A stretch of DNA of 18,703 nt from an uncultured Flammeovirgaceae bacterium (GCA_937138955.1 CAKZPJ010000867.1:1-18703); one strand, 5' to 3'; positions 8,296-17,640 are shown, numbered from the stretch's first letter. Notes: generated by a model not told the origin, from the sequence alone. Numbers and translations are program-made.

Positions 8296-9792
8296 ATGAC
8301 GATTAAAACTGCTATTTATTTATTACTTCTAGGACTACTTATGGCTTGTAATCAATCTAAAGATGCCAAGCTACTTTGGTCTAAATCGCTGTACCAGATT
8401 GGTTCTCAGTCCTCCCCTAAAGCTACTGATTTAAATGGCGATGGAACATTAGATATTGTAATGGGAGCCGGCACTGAAGAAATAGCGTCTACCGAATACG
8501 GTGTAATTGCGTTGGATGGAAAAACTGGTGAACTTCTGTGGCAACAAAGTGCTACTGCCAGTATCGTTGGTTCGGCTACTTTCTACGATATTACTGGCGA
8601 CAGCATTGATGATGTATTTATCGGAGGAAGAAACAATAATTTAATGGCACTCGATGGTGCCAATGGCGAAGTTATCTGGAAGTACGAATACATATTTGAG
8701 GATGACTCAATTCTACAGTACGCTCGCTACAACTTCTACAATAGCACGCTAGTTCCTGATCAAAATAACGACGGACACCCTGATTTACTAACCGTTAATG
8801 GAGGTAATTGGGATGCATTGCCTGGTTCCACCAGTGATCGTTTTCCAGGGGTGCTCATGCTACTCGATACTCAATCCGGTAGCATCTTAGCAGCCGACAC
8901 TATGCCTGATGGGCAAGAATCGTATATGTCGCCTTTATACTTTACTCAACCTGACCGTGAGGAGGGAAATATCATATTTGGAACTGGTGGTGAAACTGCC
9001 GGAGGCAATCTGTACCAAACAACACTATCTGATCTGAAGGTCCAAAGGCTTAAAAATGCTACTGTACTAGTTAGCGAAGAAACCCACGGTTTCATTGCTC
9101 CTCCGGTAATTACCGACATTACGCAGGATGGACACTACGATATTATTGTCGCCTCACACGCTAGTCAAATTCATGCCATTGATGGAAAAACTCTGGAATC
9201 TGTCTGGACGCATTCTTTCCCCCAGATGGAATGTAGCAACAGTTTTGCGGTAGGGCAATTCACTGGTGACGCAACTCCTGATTTTCTGGCGATTATGAGC
9301 CGAGGAACTTGGCCTGATTATACTATCGCCACACAAGTAGTTCTCAACGGGAAAGATGGTACTATTGCCTACCAAGATTCTATTGGTTGTTTCTCCCTAA
9401 CTTCTCCGGTAGTGTACGATATTAATAATGACGGATTAGACGAAGCAATTTTAAGTATAGGCGAATATGATTGTGCTACTCAGTTAACGGAAGAAGTTCG
9501 GTCGCCAGCTACTATACGAAATCAACTGGTGGCAATAGACTTCTCCCGCAATAAATATCAGGTAATTGCCCAGAATGAGGGCTTCAAAAACTTCTACTCA
9601 ACTCCTTGGCTAGGCGATCTTGACCAAGATAATTATCTAGATGTAGTTTACCCGCAGTATTATAATGCTAACGATTTGTTCCGCTTTCTAGGTATGACAG
9701 TTAAACGACTCGACGTAGGCATTCCAATGAAGAAGCCAGTACTTTGGGGAGAGTATATGGGTACTGATGGGAATAGCGTCTTCCCTAGTTAG
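8296..9792 (+). CDS. FG-GAP/VCBS-repeat lipoprotein (beta-propeller)
   Basis: A 498-residue predicted lipoprotein. The signal peptide ends in LLMA followed by Cys18. The mature part is a chain of FG-GAP-type repeats with calcium-binding DxNxDGxxD-like loops: DLNGDGTLDIVMG, DITGDSIDDVFIG, DQNNDGHPDLLTV, DITQDGHYDIIVA, DINNDGLDEAILS and DLDQDNYLDVVYP. Between them are PQQ-like phrases (ALDGKTGELLWQ, ALDGANGEVIWKY, AIDGKTLESVWTH), so a mixed FG-GAP/PQQ beta-propeller is likely. No catalytic motif is visible. It is followed 24 bp later by a second repeat lipoprotein. Its position after a SusC/SusD pair suggests a surface-exposed accessory binding or assembly role. The precise function is unknown. 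Confidence 0.85.
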   Translation: MTIKTAIYLLLLGLLMACNQSKDAKLLWSKSLYQIGSQSSPKATDLNGDGTLDIVMGAGTEEIASTEYGVIALDGKTGELLWQQSATASIVGSATFYDITGDSIDDVFIGGRNNNLMALDGANGEVIWKYEYIFEDDSILQYARYNFYNSTLVPDQNNDGHPDLLTVNGGNWDALPGSTSDRFPGVLMLLDTQSGSILAADTMPDGQESYMSPLYFTQPDREEGNIIFGTGGETAGGNLYQTTLSDLKVQRLKNATVLVSEETHGFIAPPVITDITQDGHYDIIVASHASQIHAIDGKTLESVWTHSFPQMECSNSFAVGQFTGDATPDFLAIMSRGTWPDYTIATQVVLNGKDGTIAYQDSIGCFSLTSPVVYDINNDGLDEAILSIGEYDCATQLTEEVRSPATIRNQLVAIDFSRNKYQVIAQNEGFKNFYSTPWLGDLDQDNYLDVVYPQYYNANDLFRFLGMTVKRLDVGIPMKKPVLWGEYMGTDGNSVFPS

Positions 9793-9816
9793 ATTATCTC
9801 AATTTGACTGACTACT

Positions 9817-12800
9817 ATGTACCAAAAAATCAATATAGCCCCGCTCATCCAACATTTTCTATTAGTAGTAATAGTCGTCTCGCTGGGCTGTGAATCGCAA
9901 CCGAATAAGGAAGAAGAGTCTTTACCAGAAAGACAGCAAACTACTACGCTTTTTCAACTATTAGACAGTACGGCTACGGGTATTAGCTTCGTTAATCAGG
10001 TAGAAGATCAGAAAAACTTCAATATTCTTACCTACCGCAATTTTTACAACGGTGGCGGAGTAGCCATAGGCGATGTAAACAACGATGGATTAGCCGATCT
10101 ATATTTTACGGCTAATCTAAATGGTAACCGGCTCTACCTGAATAAAGGCAGTTTTGAGTTTGAAGACATTACCGAGCAAGTTGGCGTAGCGGGAACCCGA
10201 GCTTGGAGTACCGGAGCCGCAATGGCTGATGTCAATGGCGATGGCTGGCTCGATATCTATGTGAGCAATTCGGGCGACGTGTCGGGCGATAATAAAGAAA
10301 ATGAACTGTTCATCAACCGTGGGAAACTGACCGAAGAGGGGCTTCCTTCCTTTACTGAAGAAGCCGAGAAGTACGGACTCAACAACCAAGGATATTCTAC
10401 CCAAGCTGCTTTCTTTGATTACGATATGGATGGTGATCTAGATTGCTATCTGCTCAATAATAGCTTCAAAGATCCTAGCCGGATCGATCTCTACAAAAGT
10501 ATGCGAGACAAACCCGACGAACTGGGGGGAGACAAACTATACCGAAATGATGGTGGAACCTTCAAGGATGTAACTTCGGAGGCAGGTATTTACAGCAGCG
10601 CTATTGGCTTTGGTCTGGGAACAGTAATCGGCGATATCAACAATGACCTTTACCCCGATATCTACGTGAGTAACGATTTCTGGGAGCGCGATTACCTCTA
10701 CATCAATCAGGGTGACGGCACCTTTTCAGAAGAACTACCCGCTCGTATTAACTTCTGTTCCATCTCTAGCATGGGCGGCGATATGGCCGATATTAATAAC
10801 GACGGTCATCCTGAAATATTCACGACTGATATGCTGGCGGGAGACAACTATCGGCTGAAAGCAATGTCCGCTTTTGATCCCTATCATCTGGAGGATATGA
10901 AGTACCGAGCTAACTATCACTACCAAATTGGTCAGAATTGCCTGCATCTTAATAACGGGCAAGGCGATTTCCAGGAAGTGGGTATGTTGGCCGAAGTAGC
11001 TGCTACTGACTGGAGCTGGGGTGCTTTATTCTTCGATTTTGAAAACGACGGACGCAAAGACCTATTTGTGAGTAACGGTATTTACCGCGACCTGATGTAT
11101 ATGGATTTTCGGGATTACCTGAATGATAACGGAGTTTATCGGAAGATGGCGGCGAAAGAAGAAGTTGATTACCCCGCTCTGATTGCCCAAATGCCTTCTA
11201 ACCCACTCAAGAACTTCGCTTTTTCTAACACCGCCAATCTGCAATTCAACAATCAGGCCGAAGCGCTGGGGCTAGCTCAACCTTCCTTCAGCAACGGTGC
11301 GGCCTACGGTGATCTGGATAACGATGGTGATCTGGATCTGGTAGTCAACAACGTGAATATGCCCACCTTTGTGTACCAAAACCAAGCAGAGCAGACAGCT
11401 AACAATTACCTGAAAATTAAACTAGAAGGATACGCGGCCAACCCATTTGGTATTGGCACTAAAGTGACTTTACGAAGCGGAGCAGATTTGCAAACGTTAG
11501 AAAACTACACCACTCGAGGATTTGAGAGTAGCGTTGAACCCTACCTCACTTTCGGAATCGGTCCAACGGAAACGGTAGATCAGTTAGAAGTAATCTGGCC
11601 TGACGGTGCCCAGCAAACGCTCACTCAAGTTTTAGCCAACCAAACGCTTACGTTGAAGTATACCGATGCTGCATTGCCAACAATCCAGAATCAAAATGGT
11701 AATACACCACCCGCCGCTTTTGCTGAAGTAAGTCAGGATTTGATTCAAGGGGAAGCCCAGCATGAGGAAAATACGTACAACGACTTTGACCATGAAATTT
11801 TGCTCTGGCGGATGCTTTCTACCGAAGGTCCTCGGGTAATTACCGGCGATGTGAACGGTGATGAGCGAGAAGATTTTATCCTACTCGGGGCTATTGACGA
11901 TGAAGATAAACTATTTATACAAACTGCTGGCGGTAAATTTCGTCCGCTGACTGTTCCTGATTTTCAGGCTACCAAAGGTTTTGAAAGCAGTTGTGGAGCT
12001 TTGTTTGACCACGATGGTGATGGTGATTTAGACTTGATGCTGGGTGCAGGTGGTAATGAATATCAACGCGGTAGTCAGCAATTTGCTTTGCGCTACTTTG
12101 AGAACAATGGGCAAGGCCGCTTTACGCTAGATGAAACCCAGATACCGCCCATTGTTGGTAACTTTTCTGCCATAGAAGCCCAAGATTTTGATGCAGATGG
12201 CGACATAGATTTATTTTTAGGAGGTCGCTGCATTCCGGGTAACTACGGTCTCACTCCGCGTAGTTTCTTACTGGTAAATGATCAGGGTAGATGGCAAGAT
12301 GCTACTCCCGAACCACTAGCGGGCGTTGGCATGGTAACCGATGCTACCTGGGCTGATATTGATGGCGACCAAGATCAAGATTTAGTAGTAGTGGGTGACT
12401 GGATGGGGGTGCATATTTTTAGAAATAATCAGGGGCAGATAACCGACAGTCAGATACTATCCAACAGTAATGGCTGGTGGACTCGCGTAGAAGCGGCCGA
12501 TCTAGATCAAGATGGCGACGATGACTTTGTGTTGGGCAACTGGGGGTTGAATTCTAAACTCAAAGCTTCGCCTCAAGAACCATTGACCATGTTTGTGAAC
12601 GATTTTGATCAGAACAATAAGAGCGAGTTTGTTCTAAATTGGTATCCTCCTCAAGACAATCAATCGTACCCGTTTGCTACCAAAATGGAACTTACTAAAC
12701 AACTACCGAACTTACGGAAGCAAATTTTGAAGAACGAGGATTACGCCGCCCAAACCTACGAATCGCTATTCTCACCTACTACCCGGAATGCTTCTATCGC

Positions 12801-13179
12801 TTACGAGGCTGAGTATCTGGAAAGTGCTGTTCTTTGGAATGATAACACGCAATTATCTTTACAAGCTCTACCTGTTGAAGCGCAAGTAGCCCCAGTCTTT
12901 GCTATCGCAGTACACGATTGGAATAATGATGGACATGCTGATATTTGGTTGGGAGGAAATTTCTACGCGCTAAAACCTCAAGTAGGCCGTCACGATGCCA
13001 GTCGAGGAGTATTTTTAACCGGTTCTAGCCGACGGCGGTTTCGGTCGGTACCTAGCACAATGTCAGGAATCGAGGTAGAAGGAGAGGTGCGAGATGCGGT
13101 GGTTTTGCCGGTCAATCAATCATCGGTGATGCTAGTCGCCCGAAACAATGATAAAGTGCTCATGTATCGGAGAGATTGA
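9817..13179 (+). CDS. CRTAC1-type FG-GAP/VCBS lipoprotein with ASPIC/UnbV domain
   Basis: A 1120-residue lipoprotein with a signal peptide ending VSLG and lipid-anchored Cys25. The N-terminal half carries about seven FG-GAP repeats (GDVNNDGLADLYF, DVNGDGWLDIYVS, DYDMDGDLDCYLL, DINNDLYPDIYVS, DFENDGRKDLFVS, DLDNDGDLDLVVN). An ASPIC/UnbV domain sits at about residues 530-615 (GIGTKVTLRSG, TRGFESSVEPYLTFGIG, LEVIWPDGAQQ). The second half carries at least six more repeats (DVNGDEREDFILL, DHDGDGDLDLMLG, DFDADGDIDLFLG, DIDGDQDQDLVVV, DLDQDGDDDFVLG, DWNNDGHADIWLG). The layout suggests two calcium-binding propellers separated by ASPIC/UnbV. Proteins of this kind often neighbour SusC/SusD pairs in Cytophagales. 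No enzymatic residues are recognised. Confidence 0.9.
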   Translation: MYQKINIAPLIQHFLLVVIVVSLGCESQPNKEEESLPERQQTTTLFQLLDSTATGISFVNQVEDQKNFNILTYRNFYNGGGVAIGDVNNDGLADLYFTANLNGNRLYLNKGSFEFEDITEQVGVAGTRAWSTGAAMADVNGDGWLDIYVSNSGDVSGDNKENELFINRGKLTEEGLPSFTEEAEKYGLNNQGYSTQAAFFDYDMDGDLDCYLLNNSFKDPSRIDLYKSMRDKPDELGGDKLYRNDGGTFKDVTSEAGIYSSAIGFGLGTVIGDINNDLYPDIYVSNDFWERDYLYINQGDGTFSEELPARINFCSISSMGGDMADINNDGHPEIFTTDMLAGDNYRLKAMSAFDPYHLEDMKYRANYHYQIGQNCLHLNNGQGDFQEVGMLAEVAATDWSWGALFFDFENDGRKDLFVSNGIYRDLMYMDFRDYLNDNGVYRKMAAKEEVDYPALIAQMPSNPLKNFAFSNTANLQFNNQAEALGLAQPSFSNGAAYGDLDNDGDLDLVVNNVNMPTFVYQNQAEQTANNYLKIKLEGYAANPFGIGTKVTLRSGADLQTLENYTTRGFESSVEPYLTFGIGPTETVDQLEVIWPDGAQQTLTQVLANQTLTLKYTDAALPTIQNQNGNTPPAAFAEVSQDLIQGEAQHEENTYNDFDHEILLWRMLSTEGPRVITGDVNGDEREDFILLGAIDDEDKLFIQTAGGKFRPLTVPDFQATKGFESSCGALFDHDGDGDLDLMLGAGGNEYQRGSQQFALRYFENNGQGRFTLDETQIPPIVGNFSAIEAQDFDADGDIDLFLGGRCIPGNYGLTPRSFLLVNDQGRWQDATPEPLAGVGMVTDATWADIDGDQDQDLVVVGDWMGVHIFRNNQGQITDSQILSNSNGWWTRVEAADLDQDGDDDFVLGNWGLNSKLKASPQEPLTMFVNDFDQNNKSEFVLNWYPPQDNQSYPFATKMELTKQLPNLRKQILKNEDYAAQTYESLFSPTTRNASIAYEAEYLESAVLWNDNTQLSLQALPVEAQVAPVFAIAVHDWNNDGHADIWLGGNFYALKPQVGRHDASRGVFLTGSSRRRFRSVPSTMSGIEVEGEVRDAVVLPVNQSSVMLVARNNDKVLMYRRD

Positions 13180-13190
13180 TAAAGTTCTGT

Positions 13191-13208
13191 TGAAATAGAG
13201 CTATTTCA
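13191..13208. terminator. Possible shared hairpin between convergent genes
   Basis: TGAAATAG (13191-13198) and CTATTTCA (13201-13208) form an 8-bp perfect inverted repeat in the 21-bp gap between two convergent genes, overlapping the DUF4834 stop codon. The location suits a bidirectional terminator, but neither strand shows a proper T tract, so this is weak. Confidence 0.3.
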
Positions 13209-13491
13209 CATCTTCGTAGTCTACGTATTCTCCCCCTTTAAAACCTTCGGAAGGATTCTTATTCTTAGTCTGATCCTCAGGGACATAGTCAATATTAACA
13301 TCGCCTTTTGGATGATGATGATTTCGGTGCTGTTGACGGCGGTGTTCCGGACCGAAACTACGCCCTCGCTGATTAGTATTTTTCATTCGTCGCCCCCCGC
13401 CAGTAATGCCATCAATCATACGCAGGATGAAGTCGCTGGCTTTGTAGACAACGTAGATAAATAAAACCGAGATAATGATAAATTTCAACAT
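13201..13491 (-). CDS. DUF4834-family small membrane protein
   Basis: A 96-residue protein with one N-terminal membrane helix (about residues 3-24, IIISVLFIYVVYKASDFIL). A basic, His/Arg-rich cytoplasmic linker (RRQQHRNHHHPKGD) follows, then the conserved tail motifs VNIDYVPED and GEYVDYEDVK. These tail motifs are characteristic of DUF4834, a family confined to Bacteroidota with no known function. The ATG at 13489-13491 is well placed before the helix. It is convergent with the preceding lipoprotein gene. The length is normal for the family. Confidence 0.8.
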   Translation of the reverse strand: MLKFIIISVLFIYVVYKASDFILRMIDGITGGGRRMKNTNQRGRSFGPEHRRQQHRNHHHPKGDVNIDYVPEDQTKNKNPSEGFKGGEYVDYEDVK

Positions 13492-13847
13492 AGCTTAGAG
13501 AGTCTACTTATTTAACTGACTAACTAAGATACAAGTTTCGTTAGTCGCTTTTTCACTTCTCTCTAGTTTTTTAACATGCATGACCGAAACCTTGATAGGC
13601 TCAAAGAAGGGACATAAGGAAAGCCTAAGCTATAGAGGAAAAAGCTATTAAACTGTTATTAAGATACCACACCATCATTCCTTTTCGCCAACATATTTCT
13701 AATCCTAAAGTATCTGGTTTGGTTGTTCTTAAGACGAGGGTGGCACCTATTTTGAAAATTATTTTTGATTGTATCTGGCAAAGGCTCAACCAGTAACTTC
13801 ATCTATTCTCCTTTAACTTTTATGATAACGATGTGATGATCCTTATC
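13492..13847. other. Gap without a recognisable gene
   Basis: All six frames are broken by stops every few dozen bases. The right end of the DUF4834 promoter must lie in the first hundred bases, but no TAnnTTTG box was found. A short + strand run near 13725-13795 reads VLKTRVAPILKIIFDCIWQ before a stop; I do not recognise it. No RNA gene, strong hairpin or repeat was seen. Confidence 0.4.
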
Positions 13848-14288
13848 TTAAAAAACAGCTCCGTCTTCACTATCTCTCAGGGCATTATAGTTTACTTGCT
13901 TGGCACTCTCCTCGTAGTTTTCCTCGTTATCGCCTTCAGGCTCATATTCCCCTAAGTCTTTCTTGCCTAATCTTCCTAGCGATAGAGTGTTTGTCAATTG
14001 TAATGATCCGTAAAAAATGGCTTTAGGTCTGCCAAATGGGGAGGAGTGCCAGCGCAATCAGATCCAACTCGCAACCAATTATACGCTGAATCTGAGTGTC
14101 CCCACAAAGGGCTATAATAATATAACTCCGCAATGGGTGTTCCTTCCTCAGCATGCTTGTTAACTAGTATCGTTATTCTTGATTTATCATCACTGGTGTA
14201 TCCTTCAAAAATATGGTGACGGGTACTAAAGCATCATCTAGTATTAAGTCAGATAATAAATTGAAAAAGTCTATGGAAGTTGAGGATT
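13848..14288 (-). pseudogene. Frame-broken relic of an unidentified gene
   Basis: Three successive - strand frames read like protein but none has a usable start and all overlap. The first, about 14288 to 14174, contains SIDFFNLLSDLILDDALVP. The second, about 14231 to 13994, contains RITILVNKHAEEGTPIAEL followed by YYYSPLWGHSDSAYNWLRVG. The third, 14057 to 13848, contains LGEYEPEGDNEENYEESAKQ and ends NYNALRDSEDGAVF before TAA. The first switch falls near an A5 run (T5 on the coding strand) at about 14208-14212; the second falls between about 13994 and 14057. Normal codon texture split over frames points to a decayed gene. I do not recognise the family, and the exact frame switches are approximate. 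Confidence 0.4.
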
Positions 14289-14458
14289 ATTTAAGAATCG
14301 TTTACCAACTAATCGATTTGTTGCCGCCCTATGTATTCGCTTTCTAATATTGCCTCATTTCTAGGGTACAATGCATCTAGTTTGAACTACGTTTGATGAG
14401 TTAGGGTCAGCTTTGGGTGTTAGCGATGAAACTAACTTTCCCTTTTATAAGGAAAGAG

Positions 14459-17272
14459 CTATTCACTAAACGCTAAAATAACGTTATCCATTTCTGGTAG
14501 CTCGAAGTGGGCGAAGTGTTGCCCATCTTTAGTAATAATTTTTCCCTCAAAAATCTGCTGGGTTAATGATTGTATTAGATTGAAACTAGCTATTTCTTCT
14601 TTAGTATCTGTAAGTGGCAATGTTAGTGTGAAAGGCTGTTTTGCAAAAGCCTGGATACCATCACCGTTGATTTCTATATAAACGGCGTTACTCTTTTCCG
14701 TAGATTCAATTCTCCAACCTGCACTTTCTAATAATCTACCCGATCCTAAAAAAGCCGTCTTCACTTGGTTATCTTGATAGCTAATAAGGCCATAAGTGCC
14801 TTTAAAGCGATGCTGCTCAAAATGATTTTCTTGTTCTCCATTCTCATCGCTAAATATGTAATCTTGTTCATTATTCTGACGATGTACAGCGATGCCCGTA
14901 AAGCTCGGATTTTTGGTTTCTGCATCAAAATAACGAACCTGTTGAATATCCGAACCGTCCGTCTCACCATAGGCTTCTATAACTGAGACAAAGGGTCTAG
15001 TCTGGGCTTCTCCCTCCTGACGCACCACCAAGGTAGGTAGCGGTTTTTGGTAAAGCGTTTCAGGAGTAACTGCTTTATTGAGCGCACGGGAGGGAGGAGC
15101 CATCACAGAAAATATTTTGCGTTGAGGAAATCCTCGCATCCACAAATTCACTTGTACCACGTTATTGTCGGGAGCAGACATCGTAAATTGAGAAATAAAG
15201 TCTTGGTCGAAACTCGTGCTTTGTTTTTCTTGGAAATAGTCATAGCCGGGCAGATCACCCATCGTAGACGATAACTCGTTAGTTGGTGAGGTTACAATTG
15301 GTTTAGCCTCATTATCAAAGAGTTGGATTGCTGCTCCCTGGCTATGAAACAAATACTCGTGCTTTAGGTCTTGGCCGTCTAAACGAGCAGAGCGGAAGAT
15401 ATCAATAAAGTAACCACCACTTTCAGAAGTACGCACCGTTGCCGTTTGGCGATGCTGCCTGGCATTGGTTGATGGCTCCGAGAAGCTAACGCTTGAAAAT
15501 GTATAGGGGCTGGAAAATGACGGCTGAATATTTGGGTTCGGAAAACAAGCTTCTAGCGTAAAAGCATTGTCAGATTTCATACTTCTGTAATCTGACTTAC
15601 CATCTACCACCACAGTATTATGGGCTGGAAATCGGGCATAATACTCATGATGATCTTCTGACCAGTAACTCTCCCCCGCAGCACCGTCGGGGGCGAATAC
15701 CAAGCCTTGGGCGTATAACTCAATATTGATTCCGTTGGTGTGCGAATGATTACCTAGCGAAGCATTCTGGGAAATCATCATACCCTGCTCCGGGTCGGTA
15801 CCATTTCTTTGTACCAACCAACTTACGTTCGGAGCATAAAATACGGGCGTGGTCAAATTGGGAATGTTTGTATCTGCGGCTGGCTCCTTTAATTCATCTA
15901 CGTAGAAAAAAAGCTGGAACAGCGAGTTAACTTCTTCCCGTTTATACAACCTTTGATCCATAAAGCCTTTAAGCTGATCGGTTATCATCGCCTCCTTTTT
16001 TAGCTCTCCGTATTTACGGTACTGGGCTACTAATAACTCAAGCGCATTAAACCGTAGCGTACTATGCTTGGCATCACCAAAAGCAACCGTTAAGCCATTG
16101 GGATATAAGTACTGAAAAGATGATAGAATCGCCTTCTCAACGAGCGGGTAGCTTTGTAGCAATTTATCGTTGTACACTCTATCCACTAAGCAGATTACCT
16201 CCAGGATGTCTTCTGATACCCCAGTTGAATAGCCCGCAGTCTCGGGCCAGATGCCCGTATTTTGGTCAAAAATCTTAAGTACATCCACCAATGCTTTCTG
16301 TTTCTCAGAATTTTGATTGATCATCTGATCCAGATAATACTGCTGCCCTCTTCTATCTTCGTATTGCTCATCATCTTCCAGGGCTAAAGCCAAATAGGTG
16401 ATGTACCGCGCTTGCATCAGATTCCAGTTATTGTCAGGCACCCCAAACTTGATCTCCTGCTCTACCCATTTCTTTAAAACCGCATTAATCATCGCTATAT
16501 CTTTTCCATTCGCCTTCAAGTAAGGGTACAGAAAATCGTAAGTAATAGTCACGGGTACGATGATGCGCTCGTGAATAACTTCAAACGTTTGCAAGCCCAT
16601 GAGCTTAGCATTTCTATGATTTTCTACGGTGAGAGGCGGCTCCCGGTGATGCATACCTTCTACGTATTTCATCAAAATATCAGTGGCAAACTTAGCGTAG
16701 CGTACCTCTTCCGTAAGCCAAAATAAGAAAGCTGCATCTTCCGCTAGATCGAGAATTTCCTCGTTGATTTTTTCAATAACGTGACCGGTTTCAGCAATGG
16801 GAGCCCACTCCCAGGGCTGCCCGTCTTTTGCTTTGTTTTGTAGGTAAATCCCCCGTTCATCGTCCATGTAAGGCTTTACATCTTCCAGAGCGGGCACCAT
16901 GTAATCCGTTGCCCAATCGCGCGAGCCAGAAAACCGAACGGTAGGCACTGCTGCTTGCCCCTCGCCGTGCGAGTAATCCATACCATTCACAAATACTCTC
17001 TCGTACCGCGTTTTCCAGTACATCTGCAATCGGGAAATTATCCATTTAGGATCTGACTGGTGGCGGGTCACGTACGGTTCAACGTGCTGTTTCAAATCCT
17101 CCACGTAGCTACGGGTTCTTTCGGATTGATTTAGCCGATCCATAAAAGCTTCTCGGTCAGTATTAGATACATATATTCTGGGGTGGTCGTAGGCTGTTTG
17201 GCCTTGGAGATTGCTGAAAAATAGGATAAGTAATAGAACGGGAAAGAATCGGTTTACGGCACTGAGTAACAT
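14459..17272 (-). CDS. Secreted heparinase II/III-family polysaccharide lyase
   Basis: A 937-residue predicted polysaccharide lyase with an (alpha/alpha) toroid followed by an antiparallel beta-sandwich. The ATG at 17272 gives MLLSAVNRFFPVLLLILFF, a signal peptide cleaved near NLQGQ; an upstream in-frame TTG (17281) is less likely. The mature start HPRIYVSNTDREAF is typical of this group. Candidate catalytic positions by analogy with the fold are Asn in DNNWNLMQARY, Tyr in ETAGYSTGVSED and His in LGNHSHTNGINIEL. The heparinase II/III C-terminal domain continues with GLVFAPDGAAGESYW and FPAHNTVVVDGKSDY. No lipobox is seen, so it is periplasmic or secreted. The substrate is probably an acidic (uronate-containing) glycan but the exact one cannot be read. 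No sulfatase or SusC gene shares its strand nearby. Confidence 0.88.
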   Translation of the reverse strand: MLLSAVNRFFPVLLLILFFSNLQGQTAYDHPRIYVSNTDREAFMDRLNQSERTRSYVEDLKQHVEPYVTRHQSDPKWIISRLQMYWKTRYERVFVNGMDYSHGEGQAAVPTVRFSGSRDWATDYMVPALEDVKPYMDDERGIYLQNKAKDGQPWEWAPIAETGHVIEKINEEILDLAEDAAFLFWLTEEVRYAKFATDILMKYVEGMHHREPPLTVENHRNAKLMGLQTFEVIHERIIVPVTITYDFLYPYLKANGKDIAMINAVLKKWVEQEIKFGVPDNNWNLMQARYITYLALALEDDEQYEDRRGQQYYLDQMINQNSEKQKALVDVLKIFDQNTGIWPETAGYSTGVSEDILEVICLVDRVYNDKLLQSYPLVEKAILSSFQYLYPNGLTVAFGDAKHSTLRFNALELLVAQYRKYGELKKEAMITDQLKGFMDQRLYKREEVNSLFQLFFYVDELKEPAADTNIPNLTTPVFYAPNVSWLVQRNGTDPEQGMMISQNASLGNHSHTNGINIELYAQGLVFAPDGAAGESYWSEDHHEYYARFPAHNTVVVDGKSDYRSMKSDNAFTLEACFPNPNIQPSFSSPYTFSSVSFSEPSTNARQHRQTATVRTSESGGYFIDIFRSARLDGQDLKHEYLFHSQGAAIQLFDNEAKPIVTSPTNELSSTMGDLPGYDYFQEKQSTSFDQDFISQFTMSAPDNNVVQVNLWMRGFPQRKIFSVMAPPSRALNKAVTPETLYQKPLPTLVVRQEGEAQTRPFVSVIEAYGETDGSDIQQVRYFDAETKNPSFTGIAVHRQNNEQDYIFSDENGEQENHFEQHRFKGTYGLISYQDNQVKTAFLGSGRLLESAGWRIESTEKSNAVYIEINGDGIQAFAKQPFTLTLPLTDTKEEIASFNLIQSLTQQIFEGKIITKDGQHFAHFELPEMDNVILAFSE

Positions 17273-17331
17273 AAATTCCAATTTTTGAGTGTAGTATAGA
17301 TTTATATTGACCTTAGCTGTAAGTCAATAAC

Positions 17332-17339
17332 CAAAGTTA
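17332..17339 (-). promoter_or_regulatory. Bacteroidota-type -7 box upstream of the lyase gene
   Basis: Read on the - strand this is TAACTTTG, an exact match to the TAnnTTTG consensus of the Bacteroidota housekeeping sigma factor. It lies 60 bp upstream of the chosen ATG. The expected TTTG-like -33 box about 19-21 bp further upstream is not clear (the best is CTGTG at about 17356-17360). Confidence 0.4.
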
Positions 17340-17361
17340 GTCTCCGTTATTTCTTCACAGA

Positions 17362-17576
17362 TTATGAAGGTACAATTTCCAACCTTCTTTTTCCTTTAAT
17401 TCGGATAGTCTTCTTTATTAACCACTGAGCTAGTAAAACCGTGTTAATTAAGCTGCCCCCAATAATTAGTGTAGTTGGATCTAACTCACCCGTATTGATG
17501 ACGTCTATTGCTGGGTAACTAATTCTTTGATATTTTGTGTTTCATCAACAAAAACCGTCTTTTTATTATCTATCAA
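17362..17576 (-). pseudogene. Short coding-like remnant, unidentified
   Basis: Two overlapping - strand frames look protein-like. The first runs from a TTG at 17576 and reads KKTVFVDETQNIKELVTQQ before a stop. The second reads YPAIDVINTGELDPTTLIIG, then GSLINTVLLAQWLIKKTIRI, and stops at 17362. Together they suggest a small protein with a hydrophobic C-terminal segment broken by one frameshift. The family is not recognised, and chance cannot be excluded for a stretch this short. Confidence 0.25.
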
Positions 17577-17640
17577 ATTCCGAATTCCTTCTGTATTTGA
17601 CCTGAAAACTCAGCAGATTTTGATAAGTTAAAGGTGGTTT

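Noticed and set aside
14214..14346. Short + strand frame beginning MVTGTKASSSIKSDNK
   Set aside because: It overlaps the - strand relic, has no recognisable motif or promoter, and the frame is not secure.
14437..14456. Hairpin CTTTCC...GGAAAG just after the lyase stop
   Set aside because: The stem is only 6 bp and no T tract follows on the - strand, so it does not qualify as a terminator.
14765..15274. Open frames on the + strand inside the lyase gene
   Set aside because: They lie antisense to a long well-supported gene and show no family features.
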